Part shown: piece by piece, positions 14,323 through 14,349 of the stretch
Position numbering within the stretch: position 1 is the first letter of the stretch
How the letters are laid out: every line of letters starts with the position of its first letter
Source of the DNA: Clostridia bacterium
GTDB lineage: Bacteria; Bacillota; Clostridia; Christensenellales; Borkfalkiaceae
NCBI GenBank assembly: GCA_017646555.1
Contig: JAGCMG010000106.1
Location: forward strand, 1-14,349
Reading direction: 5' to 3'
Length of the DNA: 14,349 nt
Translations under genes and position numbers: made by a program
Notes under the pieces: model-generated
The model's input: only the letters and a program-made list of their open reading frames with translations
Database searches by the model: none
Told to the model about the DNA's origin: nothing

Positions 14323-14349
14323 CTTTTTTATTCGCTTTTTTTATTTTAG

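Overview
The window looks like chromosomal core DNA from an AT-rich, low-GC Gram-positive bacterium, most likely an uncultured member of the Clostridia. The evidence is a beta' of 1194 residues without the large E. coli insertion, an RpoB rifampicin region close to the Firmicute form, a YabO/RqcP-type S4 protein, a four-cysteine L32, strong AGGAGG ribosome binding sites and TTGACA/TATAAT promoters. I assign no species. There is no tRNA, rRNA, CRISPR array, insertion sequence or phage gene.

Layout. Positions 1-2275 (minus) hold the str cluster rpsL-rpsG-fusA; fusA is cut by the left edge after its first 413 codons. Positions 2453-10055 (minus) hold rpoB-rpoC. rpoB has a fully consensus sigma-70/SigA-type promoter (10265-10293) and a leader of about 200 nt. 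The str genes have a second strong promoter in the rpoC-rpsL gap (2378-2406), and no convincing terminator separates rpoC from rpsL, so read-through is likely. Divergent from rpoB, on the plus strand, lie rqcP (10394-10642) and a fused ispD-ispF gene (10646-11749). They end at a perfect bidirectional terminator (11817-11846), shared with a convergent sodium-dependent NSS/SNF-family transporter gene (11862-13460, minus). Positions 13647-14271 (minus) hold yceD (DUF177) followed by rpmF (L32), with their own promoter at 14294-14322 and a terminator at 13578-13604.

How it works together. Almost everything serves gene expression: the two large RNA polymerase subunits, two small-subunit ribosomal proteins, EF-G, a large-subunit protein with its companion YceD, and a ribosome-rescue factor. 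IspDF supplies two steps of the MEP isoprenoid pathway. The transporter has its own promoter and no functional link to its neighbours that I can see.

I found no new multi-gene system. The less ordinary signals are mostly regulatory or protein-architecture details: a possible three-way-junction RNA in the rpoB leader, built on the same inverted repeat that forms a symmetric two-way promoter; structured RNA in the rpsL leader and in the rpsL-rpsG spacer; a long acidic, phenylalanine-rich RpoB tail and an internal RpoB expansion; substitutions at rifampicin-contact positions; an NSS transporter lacking both residues of the extracellular gate salt bridge; and a shortened YceD. RNA structures were judged by hand pairing only, without folding energies or covariation.
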